Assembly: GCF_046483665.1 (NCBI RefSeq)
Contig: NZ_JAWOCR010000054.1
Coordinates: 1 to 64,000, forward strand
Reading direction: 5' to 3'
Length of the DNA: 64,000 nt
Source: Thiohalophilus sp046483665
Lineage (GTDB): Bacteria > Pseudomonadota > Gammaproteobacteria > UBA6429 > Thiohalophilaceae
This document shows positions 8,308 to 16,523 of this stretch, piece after piece. The position numbers were made by a program, and so were the translations under genes. The notes beneath the pieces were generated by a model. It saw nothing but the letters and a program-made list of their open reading frames with translations, was not told the DNA's origin and searched no databases. The stretch's first letter is position 1. Each line of letters starts with the position of its first letter.

Positions 8308-8539
8308 TACCGACCTCGATTCGAATCACGATCTCATTATCCTGTTGCGTGGTATCCAGTATCCGATGGCCGTTGATTCGGCACCAGGCGGGAATGTCAT
8401 TCAGCGTTCCCGGGTCCGTACAGGTGACTTCCAGTATCTCCCCGGGTGCCAGGACGGCGATCGCATCCTGCACCCGGATCACCGGCATCGGGCAGAGCAG
8501 GCGACGCGCATCGAGTTTGTGAGCACTCACAAATACCAT
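8294..8539 (-). CDS. TusA-family sulfur carrier / sulfurtransferase
   Basis: 81 aa, the typical length. TusA proteins carry persulfide sulfur on a conserved cysteine for tRNA thiolation, molybdopterin synthesis or sulfur oxidation. The signature LLCPMPVIRVQDAI has the active cysteine at residue 16. The beginning overlaps the end of the PP-loop gene by 13 bp and the end overlaps the CDF gene by 14 bp, so translation of the three is likely coupled. The neighbour suggests that sulfur is delivered to the PP-loop enzyme. This is inference, since several TusA paralogues serve sulfur oxidation instead. Confidence 0.9.
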   Translation of the reverse strand: MVFVSAHKLDARRLLCPMPVIRVQDAIAVLAPGEILEVTCTDPGTLNDIPAWCRINGHRILDTTQQDNEIVIRIEVGNGND

Positions 8540-9570
8540 TCCCGGGGAATCGCGTCCAGCGGCATCGGTGCAACCCGCAGGATATGCTGCTGACCGTCAG
8601 TGTAGTTCACTTCCACTTCGACCGCCTCGGCATCGCGTCCCTGGCTGAAACGGGCGGCGACCCGGGCGGCAGTTTCCAGGTCGGCCTCGCTGATATCGCC
8701 ATCGATCAGGGCCAGCGGCCCCCTGTGGCTGGTGGTGCGCAGGTGCACAAACTGGTTACGATAACCTTCGAGGAACTTGTTCTCACCTTCCTCACGGCCG
8801 ATGATCACTTTGTAGTTGGACGCCGGGCGCAGATGCCGACCCACCTTGAGCAGCATGATGTCATCCAGCTGATAATCCCGGCTGGACCGGTGTTGCCACA
8901 TATCCACGAGCTTGTCGGAATAGTTCTTGTCGGTAAGAAAGCAGCAGCCGCCGGCCGGCTGGGCGTAATCGGTAAAGCCAAACTGTCTGGCCAGTGCTAT
9001 CTGCGGCTTGCGCGAACGGCCACTGAAATCATACAGCCGTTCACGATCCACCCAGCCTTCGCGCTCCGCCAAAGTGGGAGTAAGATTTTTGGCACATAGC
9101 GGGCGCAGCAGCCGCTCACCGGCGCCCGATTCACGCTGGATCACCGGCATGGTCTCCTTGCGCTGGGACATGGGACGCTGGCCGATCACCTCGCCGGTGA
9201 CGATAAAATCGAAGCCGTTGGCCTCGATCCATTCATGCGCCTTGCGCACCATGAAGCCCTTGCAGTCGAGGCAGGGGTTCATATGCTGACCGTAACCGTG
9301 TTTCGGATTGAGCAGCACATCCTTGTATTCCTCGATCACATCGACGATGTGTAGTTTGATCCCCAACTGCTCGGCCACCCACAGAGCGTTGTTGCGTTTG
9401 GGTTTGACCTGGTCTTGTTTACGGATGGCGTGGGTATGCCCCTCGACACAGAAGCCGGTGAAAAAATTGATCCCCTCCACATGCACACCCTGCTCCATCA
9501 GCACCTTCGCGGCCAGCATGGAATCGAGACCGCCTGAAATCAGGGCGACAGCTTTGCGTTGCTCGGACAT
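8527..9570 (-). CDS. PP-loop (ThiI/MnmA-like) tRNA thiolation enzyme with C-terminal NFACT-R-like domain
   Basis: 347 aa. The ATP-pyrophosphatase P-loop SGGLDS is at residues 12-17, as in ThiI, MnmA and TtcA. Cysteines occur in NPCLDCKGF (Cys100, Cys103) and PAGGCCFLTD (Cys209, Cys210). These fall where MnmA has its two catalytic cysteines, and the CxxC plus distal Cys could also hold an iron-sulfur cluster. The C-terminal part (about 235-347, beginning near YKVIIGREEGENKFL) looks like the NFACT-R/DUF814 RNA-binding domain. Databases often label such proteins as tRNA 2-thiouridylate methyltransferase-like. The exact modified base is unknown. It is first gene of an overlapping operon with tusA and a CDF exporter. 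Confidence 0.8.
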   Translation of the reverse strand: MSEQRKAVALISGGLDSMLAAKVLMEQGVHVEGINFFTGFCVEGHTHAIRKQDQVKPKRNNALWVAEQLGIKLHIVDVIEEYKDVLLNPKHGYGQHMNPCLDCKGFMVRKAHEWIEANGFDFIVTGEVIGQRPMSQRKETMPVIQRESGAGERLLRPLCAKNLTPTLAEREGWVDRERLYDFSGRSRKPQIALARQFGFTDYAQPAGGCCFLTDKNYSDKLVDMWQHRSSRDYQLDDIMLLKVGRHLRPASNYKVIIGREEGENKFLEGYRNQFVHLRTTSHRGPLALIDGDISEADLETAARVAARFSQGRDAEAVEVEVNYTDGQQHILRVAPMPLDAIPREWYL

Positions 9571-9650
9571 GGGACTTTACCGGTGTTTCGGGGTTGGTCA
9601 GGGGAGGGGAAGGATAGCAGAAATCGGTCCGATAGAGAAAAAATCGAATT

Positions 9651-9834
9651 ATCCGCAAATAAACGCTAATGAACACGAATAATTCATTATCTCCTCACAG
9701 AATACTGGTTCAGCAGTATAACGTGACCAGAGATATGGCCTGATAAAACGTACCGGATCAAAGCACTCCGGGGGAAGGGGGAAAGAACTGCTTTAAATGA
9801 TCTTATTTGCGTTCATTAGCGTTTATTTGCGGAT
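9651..9834. repeat. long-arm inverted repeat (ATCCGCAAATAAACGC family)
   Basis: The left arm (9651-9682) begins ATCCGCAAATAAACGCTAAT and the right arm (9802-9834) ends GCGTTTATTTGCGGAT, its near-complement, around about 120 bp of non-coding DNA. It sits in the 287-bp gap between the PP-loop gene start and the next gene's stop. No terminal target duplication or transposase is visible. It resembles a small non-autonomous element. Confidence 0.75.
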
Positions 9835-9857
9835 CCTTGTAATGAATATAAGAATTT

Positions 9858-10439
9858 TCAGTGTAACCTGCCATTTCCTCCACCTTTGCGGGCTTCGGGA
9901 TCGGGCTGGGGGGTGGCGTTGGTGATGTCGCTCAGGGCCTGGCGAGCGACGCGGGAGCCGGTGTCCTGCCACAGTTCCAGGCTGCCCAGCGGATCCAGCT
10001 GCTGTTCCTGGCGCAGGTTACGGATCATCTGGAGGATATCCATAGCAATCACAAAGGTCTGGACCAGTTCGGCATACAATGCGGAATGGGTAATGCCACT
10101 GGAACCGAGGTGATGATAGGCACTGCGACCCAGATCGACGTAATAGCTGATCCTAACCCGCCGGCGCTCGGCGCGGCGCGGAAACAGGCCGCTGTAGAGC
10201 AGGCACTGATCACCGACATCGCGCAGCCGCTCCTGCTGTTCCCGACCCTGACAATGGGCCGCTTTGAGATAATCCAGCCCCAGCACCCGTTGCGCCATTT
10301 CCGGTCGATCCAGATAACGCATGAGGGTGAAAACCAGATAACTTTCCAGTTCCGGCTCCAGCGTGACACCCACAGCCTGTTCGGCGTCACTGACCAGACT
10401 GTGCCACTGAGACAGTGGGGTATGGTCGATATCGATCAC
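9858..10439 (-). CDS. conserved-looking hypothetical protein, GTG start
   Basis: 193 aa, not assigned to a family. I place the start at the GTG at 10439 (VIDIDHTPLSQWHSLV) because it has a strong ribosome site, CAGGAGG, six bases upstream. The longer open frame overlaps glyQ and is implausible. The protein is mostly helical and charged, with no signal peptide or membrane segment. Recognisable stretches are GVTLEPELESYLVFTLMRYL and ISYYVDLGRSAYHHLG. It is transcribed away from glyQ and shares a 195-bp upstream region with it. I can give no function. Confidence 0.7.
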   Translation of the reverse strand: MIDIDHTPLSQWHSLVSDAEQAVGVTLEPELESYLVFTLMRYLDRPEMAQRVLGLDYLKAAHCQGREQQERLRDVGDQCLLYSGLFPRRAERRRVRISYYVDLGRSAYHHLGSSGITHSALYAELVQTFVIAMDILQMIRNLRQEQQLDPLGSLELWQDTGSRVARQALSDITNATPQPDPEARKGGGNGRLH

Positions 10440-10634
10440 AACGGGCCTCCTGATGTGAATCGTCCTGTAAAAACCATCGGCCCATCCGGACAGAAACTTG
10501 ACTCTTTTTGCGCTGATCCCTGCTGCCGCGTATGCCGGGACGTAAAAACCACGCTCGATGAGGTTATCAGCGGCAAATCGCGCGGCTATAATGAGCGCTC
10601 TTTTCGTTGCGTTTATATTATAAAAGGTGTCCGC

Positions 10635-11555
10635 TTGAGCAAATCCCGCCATCCCGCCGCTGCCCGTACCTTTCAGGGACTGATCTTTGCCCTGCAACAG
10701 TACTGGGCCGAACAGGGCTGCATTGTCCTGCAACCCTACGACATGGAAGTGGGGGCGGGCACCTTTCATACCGCCACCTTTATCCGCGCCATCGGTCCCG
10801 AAAACTGGGCCGCCGCCTATGTGCAGCCCTCGCGCCGACCCACCGACGGCCGTTATGGCGAGAATCCCAATCGCCTGCAGCATTACTACCAGTTCCAGGT
10901 GGTGATCAAACCCTCACCGCTGGATATCCAGGAACTCTATCTCGGCTCGCTGAAAATGCTCGGCCTCGATCCGCTGGTGCATGACATCCGCTTCGTCGAA
11001 GACAACTGGGAATCGCCCACCCTCGGCGCCTGGGGCCTGGGCTGGGAGGTCTGGCTTAACGGTATGGAAGTTAGCCAGTTTACCTATTTCCAGCAAGTCG
11101 GCGGCCTGGACTGCAAGCCGGTCACCGGCGAAATCACTTACGGCCTGGAACGCATCGCCATGTACCTGCAGGGCGTCGAAAGCGTGTTCGATCTGGTCTG
11201 GACTGACGGTCCGCGCGGCAAGGTCACTTACGGCGACGTGTTTCATCAAAACGAGGTGGAACAGTCCACCTATAACTTCGAACATGCCGATGTGGACGAC
11301 CTGTTCCGCCAGTTTGACCAGGCCGAGAAGATGAGTCAGCAACTGATCGAGGCGCAACTGCCGCTGCCCGCCTATGAACAGGTGCTCAAGGCTTCGCACA
11401 GTTTCAATCTGCTCGATGCGCGCCACGCTATCTCGGTGACCGAACGCCAGCGTTATATCCTGCGCGTGCGCAATCTGGCCCGCGCCGTGGCCGAGGCCTA
11501 TTACGCCGCCCGCGAAGCCCTGGGCTTTCCGATGTGCCGGGAGGCGAACCAATGA
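10635..11555 (+). CDS. glyQ: glycyl-tRNA synthetase alpha subunit
   Basis: 306 aa with a TTG start at 10635 (LSKSRHPAAARTFQGLIFAL); E. coli GlyQ has 303. AAAGGTG lies six bases upstream. The alpha subunit of the bacterial alpha2-beta2 enzyme carries the class II catalytic core that activates glycine. Class II motif 2 is seen at YVQPSRRPTDGRYGENPNRL, and the family stretch QPYDMEVGAGTFHTATFIRA is intact. Its stop overlaps the glyS ATG (ATGA), so the subunits are translationally coupled. Confidence 0.97.
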   Translation: MSKSRHPAAARTFQGLIFALQQYWAEQGCIVLQPYDMEVGAGTFHTATFIRAIGPENWAAAYVQPSRRPTDGRYGENPNRLQHYYQFQVVIKPSPLDIQELYLGSLKMLGLDPLVHDIRFVEDNWESPTLGAWGLGWEVWLNGMEVSQFTYFQQVGGLDCKPVTGEITYGLERIAMYLQGVESVFDLVWTDGPRGKVTYGDVFHQNEVEQSTYNFEHADVDDLFRQFDQAEKMSQQLIEAQLPLPAYEQVLKASHSFNLLDARHAISVTERQRYILRVRNLARAVAEAYYAAREALGFPMCREANQ

Positions 11556-13624
11556 GCCGACAGGACCTGTTGATCGAAATCGGCACCGAGGAGTTACCGC
11601 CCCGGGCCTTGCAATCACTCTGCGCTGCATTTGAAGAGGGCGTCCGTCACGGACTGCAGGAGAAGCATCTGGATAGCCCTGCCATCCGACAATATGCCAC
11701 GCCCCGCAGGCTGGCTTTGTTGATCAAAGCACTGCCGACCTCAACACCGGACTGCACCATCGAGCAATACGGCCCACCGGTATCCGCCGCTTTCGATGAA
11801 GAAGGCCAGCCGACCAAAGCCGCGGAAGGCTTTGCCCGCAAGTGCGGTACCCCCGTTGAAGAATTGCAAAGCGAAGAGACGGACAAGGGTACCCGACTGG
11901 TTTATCGGGCCACCCGGCCCGGCGAGCCGACCGGCCGGTTCATCCCGGACATCGTTCGCCAGGCGCTGGACAAACTGCCAATTCCCAAACGCATGCGCTG
12001 GGGCGACCTGGACGCCTGGTTCGTGCGACCGGTGCACTGGGTCGTGTTGCTGTTCGGCAACGAGATTATCGAAGCGGAGATCCTGAGCGTCGGCAGCACT
12101 CGCGAGACCCGCGGCCATCGCTTCCATCATCCCGATCCGATTTATATACCCGCACCGGCCGAATACGAGGTATTACTGGAGAGTGAAGGCAAGGTCATCG
12201 CCGATTTCGATCGCCGGCGCACTGCCGTGCGCGCCCAGATCGAACAGGCCGCGACTCAATACAAGGCCAACGCGGTGATCGATGAGGCGTTACTCGATGA
12301 GGTCACGGCCATGGTCGAATGGCCGGTGGCCGTGACAGGTCGCTTTGATGAACGCTTCCTGGATGTCCCCCAGGAGGCCTTGATTTCTACCATGAAAACC
12401 AATCAGAAATATTTTCATCTGGTGGATAACAAAGGTCAGCTGCTCCCGCTGTTTATCACTATCAGCAACATCGAAAGCAAACAGCCCGAACAGGTTCAAC
12501 AAGGCAACGAACGGGTCATCCGCCCACGCTTTGCCGACGCCGAGTTCTTCTGGCAGCAGGACAGGCAAACTCCGCTCGCACAACGCACCGACTCACTCAA
12601 AAGCGTGGTCTTTCAGCAAAAGCTGGGTACGCTCTATGACAAGACCCGGCGGGTGGAAGCACTGGCCGGTGCCATTGCCGAACAACTGGGCGGCGACAAA
12701 CAGCTGGCCATCCGTGCCGCACAGCTGTGCAAATGCGATCTGATGACCGAGATGGTGGGTGAATTCCCCGAACTGCAGGGCATCATGGGCCGTTACTATG
12801 CCGGGCTCGATGGCGAACAGCCGCAGGTCGCCCGGGCCCTGGACGAATATTACAAACCCCGCTTCGCCGGCGATGATCTGCCCGGTGAGGTCACCGGCCA
12901 GGCGCTCGCGCTGGCCGATCGGATCGATACCCTGGTTGGCATTTTTGCCATTGGCCAGATCCCGACCGGTGACAAGGATCCCTTTGCCCTGCGTCGCGCC
13001 GCCCTGGGTGTATTGCGCATTTTGATCGAGCAGCAGCTCGATCTCGATTTGCAGGCGTTGCTGGAACAGTCCGCCACCGGCTTTGATCAAGCCCTTGAGG
13101 CGGAAGAAGCTTTAGAGCCGGTCATCGGTTTTATTCTCGAACGCCTTAAGGCCTATTACCGTGATCAGGGCATTCGCGCCGACGTCCTCGACGCGGTGAC
13201 CGCCAATCGCCCGACCCGGCCGCTGGATATCGAGCAACGGCTCAAAGCCGTGGATCACTTTCGCCAGCTCGAGGTTGCCGAAAGCCTGGCCGCCGCCAAT
13301 AAACGCATCGCCAACATCCTCAAGAAAGTCGAAGGCACCTTGCCGGAGACCATTGACCCCGGCCTGTTACAGGATCCCGCCGAAAAGACCCTGCACGATC
13401 GTCTGACCGGTCTGCAGCAAAAGGTCAACGAACAGGTCCGGCAGGCCAACTACCAGCAGGCCCTGAGCCAGCTGTCCGAACTGCGTGAGCCGGTGGACCG
13501 CTTCTTCGACGATGTCATGGTAATGGCCGAGAACGAAAAATTACGCAACAACCGCGTTGCTCTGCTGAACAACCTGCACCAACTGTTCATGCAGATCGCA
13601 GATATTTCCCGTCTGCAAGGATAA
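11552..13624 (+). CDS. glyS: glycyl-tRNA synthetase beta subunit
   Basis: 690 aa; E. coli GlyS has 689. The N-terminus DLLIEIGTEELPPRAL is the family signature. The beta subunit contains an HD-like domain and a C-terminal anticodon-binding region (KAVDHFRQLEVAESLAAANKRIANILKK), and binds tRNA-Gly. The ATG at 11552 overlaps the glyQ stop. The C-terminus (VMAENEKLRNNRVALLNNL) matches the expected end, so the gene is complete. A MazG-like gene follows after 4 bp. Confidence 0.97.
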   Translation: MSRQDLLIEIGTEELPPRALQSLCAAFEEGVRHGLQEKHLDSPAIRQYATPRRLALLIKALPTSTPDCTIEQYGPPVSAAFDEEGQPTKAAEGFARKCGTPVEELQSEETDKGTRLVYRATRPGEPTGRFIPDIVRQALDKLPIPKRMRWGDLDAWFVRPVHWVVLLFGNEIIEAEILSVGSTRETRGHRFHHPDPIYIPAPAEYEVLLESEGKVIADFDRRRTAVRAQIEQAATQYKANAVIDEALLDEVTAMVEWPVAVTGRFDERFLDVPQEALISTMKTNQKYFHLVDNKGQLLPLFITISNIESKQPEQVQQGNERVIRPRFADAEFFWQQDRQTPLAQRTDSLKSVVFQQKLGTLYDKTRRVEALAGAIAEQLGGDKQLAIRAAQLCKCDLMTEMVGEFPELQGIMGRYYAGLDGEQPQVARALDEYYKPRFAGDDLPGEVTGQALALADRIDTLVGIFAIGQIPTGDKDPFALRRAALGVLRILIEQQLDLDLQALLEQSATGFDQALEAEEALEPVIGFILERLKAYYRDQGIRADVLDAVTANRPTRPLDIEQRLKAVDHFRQLEVAESLAAANKRIANILKKVEGTLPETIDPGLLQDPAEKTLHDRLTGLQQKVNEQVRQANYQQALSQLSELREPVDRFFDDVMVMAENEKLRNNRVALLNNLHQLFMQIADISRLQG

Positions 13625-13628
13625 GCTC

Positions 13629-13961
13629 ATGAATCCCGACTCCTATGAGGAAATGCTCAAGACCGTGCAGGCCTTTCATGACAAGCATGATTTCAAAGGT
13701 ACTGGCGGCGAGGATCTGCCCTATCGCGTCGCACTGATGGCCGAGGAGCTTGGTGAGATCTCCGCCTGCGTGACCAAGGGCAAGGACAAGAACGAGCTGG
13801 CCGAGGAGGTCGCCGATTTGTTGATCCTGATCATGGGGACCGCCATCTCGGCCGAGTTCGATCTCAACCAGGCCTTCTGGTCCAAGATGGACAAGATCAT
13901 GCAACGCGAATCCAAAATGGTAAACGGGCGCATCCGAGTTTCTGAATTTAAGGACAACTGA
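13629..13961 (+). CDS. MazG-like nucleotide pyrophosphohydrolase
   Basis: 110 aa, one MazG-type helical domain. The metal-binding motifs EELGE (in ALMAEELGEISA) and EEVADLL are present, as in all-alpha NTP pyrophosphohydrolases that clear non-canonical nucleotides. The substrate is unknown. It starts 4 bp after glyS and is probably co-transcribed. An interspersed repeat begins immediately after its TGA. Confidence 0.8.
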   Translation: MNPDSYEEMLKTVQAFHDKHDFKGTGGEDLPYRVALMAEELGEISACVTKGKDKNELAEEVADLLILIMGTAISAEFDLNQAFWSKMDKIMQRESKMVNGRIRVSEFKDN

Positions 13962-14037
13962 TCACCACCAAGACACAAAGACACCAGGATTGATTTTTGA
14001 TTAACTTATTCTTTTCTTGGTGCCTTGGTGGTAAATC
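13962..14037. repeat. complete inverted repeat, CACCACCAAGACACAAAGACACC family
   Basis: The left arm begins CACCACCAAGACACAAAGAC at 13963 and the right arm TTGGTGCCTTGGTGGTAA ends at 14034, with an AT-rich centre (TTGATTTTTGATTAACTTAT). The arms are internally repetitive, with short near-repeats of the type ACACCAAG. It fills the whole 85-bp gap between the MazG-like gene and gmhB, ending 10 bp before the gmhB start. Confidence 0.85.
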
Positions 14038-14046
14038 ACTATTATT

Positions 14047-14592
14047 ATGAAACTGATTATTCTGGATCGTGACGGGGTGATTAATTACGACTCCGACGAC
14101 TATATAAAAAATGTTGCCGAGTTCGTGCCGATTCCCGGCAGCCTGGAGGCGATCACCCGGCTCAACCGGGCCGGCTATCATGTGTACGTGGCCACCAACC
14201 AGTCAGGAATTGCCCGCGGCTATTACTCCGAAGTCACACTGCAGCAGATGCACGACAAACTGCGCAAGTTGCTGGCCGAGCAGGGCGGCCGGGTCGATGG
14301 GATCGTCTATTGCCCGCATGGCCCCGACGATCATTGCGACTGTCGCAAACCGCTGCCGGGCTTGCTGCAGCGTATTGCTCATCTCAGTGATCACACTTTA
14401 GAGAATGTGCCGGTCGTCGGTGATTCCCTGCGCGATATCGAATCGGCCCGCGCAGTCGGCGCCTCACCCTATCTGGTCAGAACCGGCAAGGGTGAACGGA
14501 CGTTGGCCAAAGGCGAGGGGCTGGAAGGCGTTCCGGTGTATCCCGATCTGGCCCGGTTTGTCGATGATTTTCTTGCCAGTGAGGATGGTTAA
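14047..14592 (+). CDS. gmhB: D-glycero-beta-D-manno-heptose 1,7-bisphosphate 7-phosphatase
   Basis: 181 aa HAD-superfamily phosphatase for ADP-heptose (LPS inner core) synthesis. The HAD nucleophile motif is IILDRDGVIN. It is followed by ATNQSGIARG and the zinc-binding cysteine loop CPHGPDDHCDCRKP that distinguishes GmhB. VVGDSLRDIESA is HAD motif 4. The start ATG at 14047 follows the end of a repeat element by 10 bp. The stop is directly followed by the plsC ATG. GmhB next to an acyltransferase after glyQS is a common gammaproteobacterial order. Confidence 0.93.
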   Translation: MKLIILDRDGVINYDSDDYIKNVAEFVPIPGSLEAITRLNRAGYHVYVATNQSGIARGYYSEVTLQQMHDKLRKLLAEQGGRVDGIVYCPHGPDDHCDCRKPLPGLLQRIAHLSDHTLENVPVVGDSLRDIESARAVGASPYLVRTGKGERTLAKGEGLEGVPVYPDLARFVDDFLASEDG

Positions 14593-15312
14593 ATGGTGTT
14601 CCTTCGTTCCACCCTGTTCAGTCTGTCGGTGATCGTCACCAGTGTGGTGATCACCTGCATCGTACTGCTCTTTTATTTTGCGCCGTTTTCCTGGCGCTAC
14701 ACCATCATCAGCCAGTTCGCCCGCTATAATCTGTGGGTTCTCAAAACTGTCTGTAAACTCGATTATGTGGTCGAGGGGCGGGAAAACATCCCGGACAGTG
14801 CCGCCATCATCTTCAGCAAGCATCAGTCTACCTGGGAGACGATTGCGCTGCAGCAGGTCTTCCCGCCGCTGACCTTCGTGATCAAACGAGAGCTGCTCTG
14901 GCTGCCGTTTTTTGGCTGGGGCCTGTCCTGCATGGACCCGATCGCTATTAACCGGTCGGCCGGGCGCAACGCCATTCGCCAGATCATCGAACAGGGGACC
15001 GAACGCCTCAAGCGCGGGCTGTGGGTGGTTATTTTCCCGGAAGGCACCCGGGTGCCTCCCGGAAGCCGGGGACGTTACAAGATCGGCGGTGCCGTATTCG
15101 CATCCAAGTCCGGTTACCCGGTCGTGCCGGTCGCTCACAACGCCGGCTACTTCTGGGCCAAGGGCCAGTTTCTCAAGAAGCCCGGTACCATTCACATGGT
15201 GATCGGTCCACCCATCGAGAGCCAGAACAAATCGGCTGAACAGATTCAGACCGAAGCGGAAACCTTTATCGAGGGCGAGATGGCGCGCCTTGCTCCGGCT
15301 GATTCTCCGTAA
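14593..15312 (+). CDS. plsC: 1-acyl-sn-glycerol-3-phosphate acyltransferase
   Basis: 239 aa. It makes phosphatidic acid at the inner membrane. A hydrophobic N-terminal segment (about residues 10-35) is followed by acyltransferase motif I (SKHQSTWET, the HX4D motif varied to HQSTWE), motif III (FPEGTR) and motif IV (VPVAHNAGYFW). The HQSTWE variant is usual in this subgroup. It begins at the base after the gmhB stop, so the genes are co-transcribed. Family membership is sure; the acyl specificity is not. Confidence 0.9.
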   Translation: MVFLRSTLFSLSVIVTSVVITCIVLLFYFAPFSWRYTIISQFARYNLWVLKTVCKLDYVVEGRENIPDSAAIIFSKHQSTWETIALQQVFPPLTFVIKRELLWLPFFGWGLSCMDPIAINRSAGRNAIRQIIEQGTERLKRGLWVVIFPEGTRVPPGSRGRYKIGGAVFASKSGYPVVPVAHNAGYFWAKGQFLKKPGTIHMVIGPPIESQNKSAEQIQTEAETFIEGEMARLAPADSP

Positions 15313-15470
15313 CAAGCCCCTATTCTAAATAAGATTATAATATTGCTCCGGTCTCTTGTGTTTCAGTATATCGCTTAATATTGATATACTTATACTCTTG
15401 TCCCGGCAGCTGCCAAGAATAACCTGTTTTGGCCCGGACTGAATTGACAACCGAATTTATCGAGGCAAAC

Positions 15471-16505
15471 ATGCGAGACGGAAGAATTACCATCACCCAG
15501 TTCATCATTGAGGAGCAACGTCGCATCAAGGATGCTACGGGTGATTTTACCTCCCTGCTGAATGACATCGTCACCGCCTGCAAGGAAATCTCCAACCTGG
15601 TCAATCACGGCGATCTGATCGGCGTACTGGGACAGGCCGGGACTGAAAATGTGCAGGGCGAGGATCAGAAGAAGCTGGATATCATCACCAACGATGTGTT
15701 CCTGCGTTCCAACGAGTGGTCTGGCCATCTTGCGGCTATGGCGTCCGAGGAAATGGAAGAAATCTCTCACATTCCCGCCGAATATCCGCGTGGTAAGTAC
15801 TTACTTACTTTTGATCCGCTGGACGGTTCCTCAAATACCGATGTCAATGTCTCGGTCGGTACTATCTTTTCTATTCTGCGCTGTCAGGGTGACTGCCAGA
15901 ATCCTGCCACTGAAGATTTTCTACAGCCTGGCACCGAACAGGTTTGCGCCGGCTATGCTCTGTATGGCCCCTCCACCATGATGGTGCTGACCACCGGCAA
16001 CGGCGTCAACGGGTTTACCCTGGATCAGAATATCGGTGAGTTCATTCTGACCCATCCCAACCTGACTATTCCCGAATCCACTCGTGAATTCGCTATTAAC
16101 GCCTCCAACACGCGTTTCTGGGAACCCCCGGTCAAACGCTATGTGGATGAGTGTCTGTCCGGCTCCGCTGGCGATCGCGACGAAGATTTCAATATGCGCT
16201 GGATCGCTTCCATGGTCGCCGAAGTCCACCGTATTCTGATCCGTGGCGGCATTTTCCTCTATCCAATGGACGAGAAGATGAAAGCCAGTGGGGCAACCGG
16301 CAAGCTGCGACTGATGTACGAAGCCAATCCCATGTCCTTCATCGTGGAACAGGCCGGCGGTATGAGCTCCACCGGTCGTGAGCGAATCATGGAACTGCAA
16401 CCGAACAACCTGCATCAGCGGGTTCCGGTCGTGCTCGGCTCAAAGCAGGAAGTCGAGCGGGTTGTGCAATATCACAAGGAGCACGACGCCAACGCCGCTG
16501 CCTGA
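15471..16505 (+). CDS. fbp: class I fructose-1,6-bisphosphatase
   Basis: 344 aa. It hydrolyses fructose 1,6-bisphosphate in gluconeogenesis or the Calvin cycle. Metal and substrate motifs are present: GAENVQGE-like GTENVQGEDQKKLD, TFDPLDGSSNTDVNVSVGTI and YPMDEKMKASGATGKLRLMY. I chose ATG 15471 (MRDGRITITQFI) because GAGG lies six bases upstream; an in-frame TTG at 15429 would add 14 residues. The neighbouring 158-bp gap is AT-rich and likely holds its promoter. A hairpin terminator follows. The window also encodes a PPi-type phosphofructokinase that interconverts the same sugars. Confidence 0.96.
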   Translation: MRDGRITITQFIIEEQRRIKDATGDFTSLLNDIVTACKEISNLVNHGDLIGVLGQAGTENVQGEDQKKLDIITNDVFLRSNEWSGHLAAMASEEMEEISHIPAEYPRGKYLLTFDPLDGSSNTDVNVSVGTIFSILRCQGDCQNPATEDFLQPGTEQVCAGYALYGPSTMMVLTTGNGVNGFTLDQNIGEFILTHPNLTIPESTREFAINASNTRFWEPPVKRYVDECLSGSAGDRDEDFNMRWIASMVAEVHRILIRGGIFLYPMDEKMKASGATGKLRLMYEANPMSFIVEQAGGMSSTGRERIMELQPNNLHQRVPVVLGSKQEVERVVQYHKEHDANAAA

Positions 16506-16523
16506 ACGGGTAGAGCCGGCTGA

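Noticed and set aside
9858..10883. Extending the 193-aa gene to 341 aa
   Set aside because: The extension overlaps glyQ by about 250 bp, and a strong CAGGAGG-GTG start lies at 10439.
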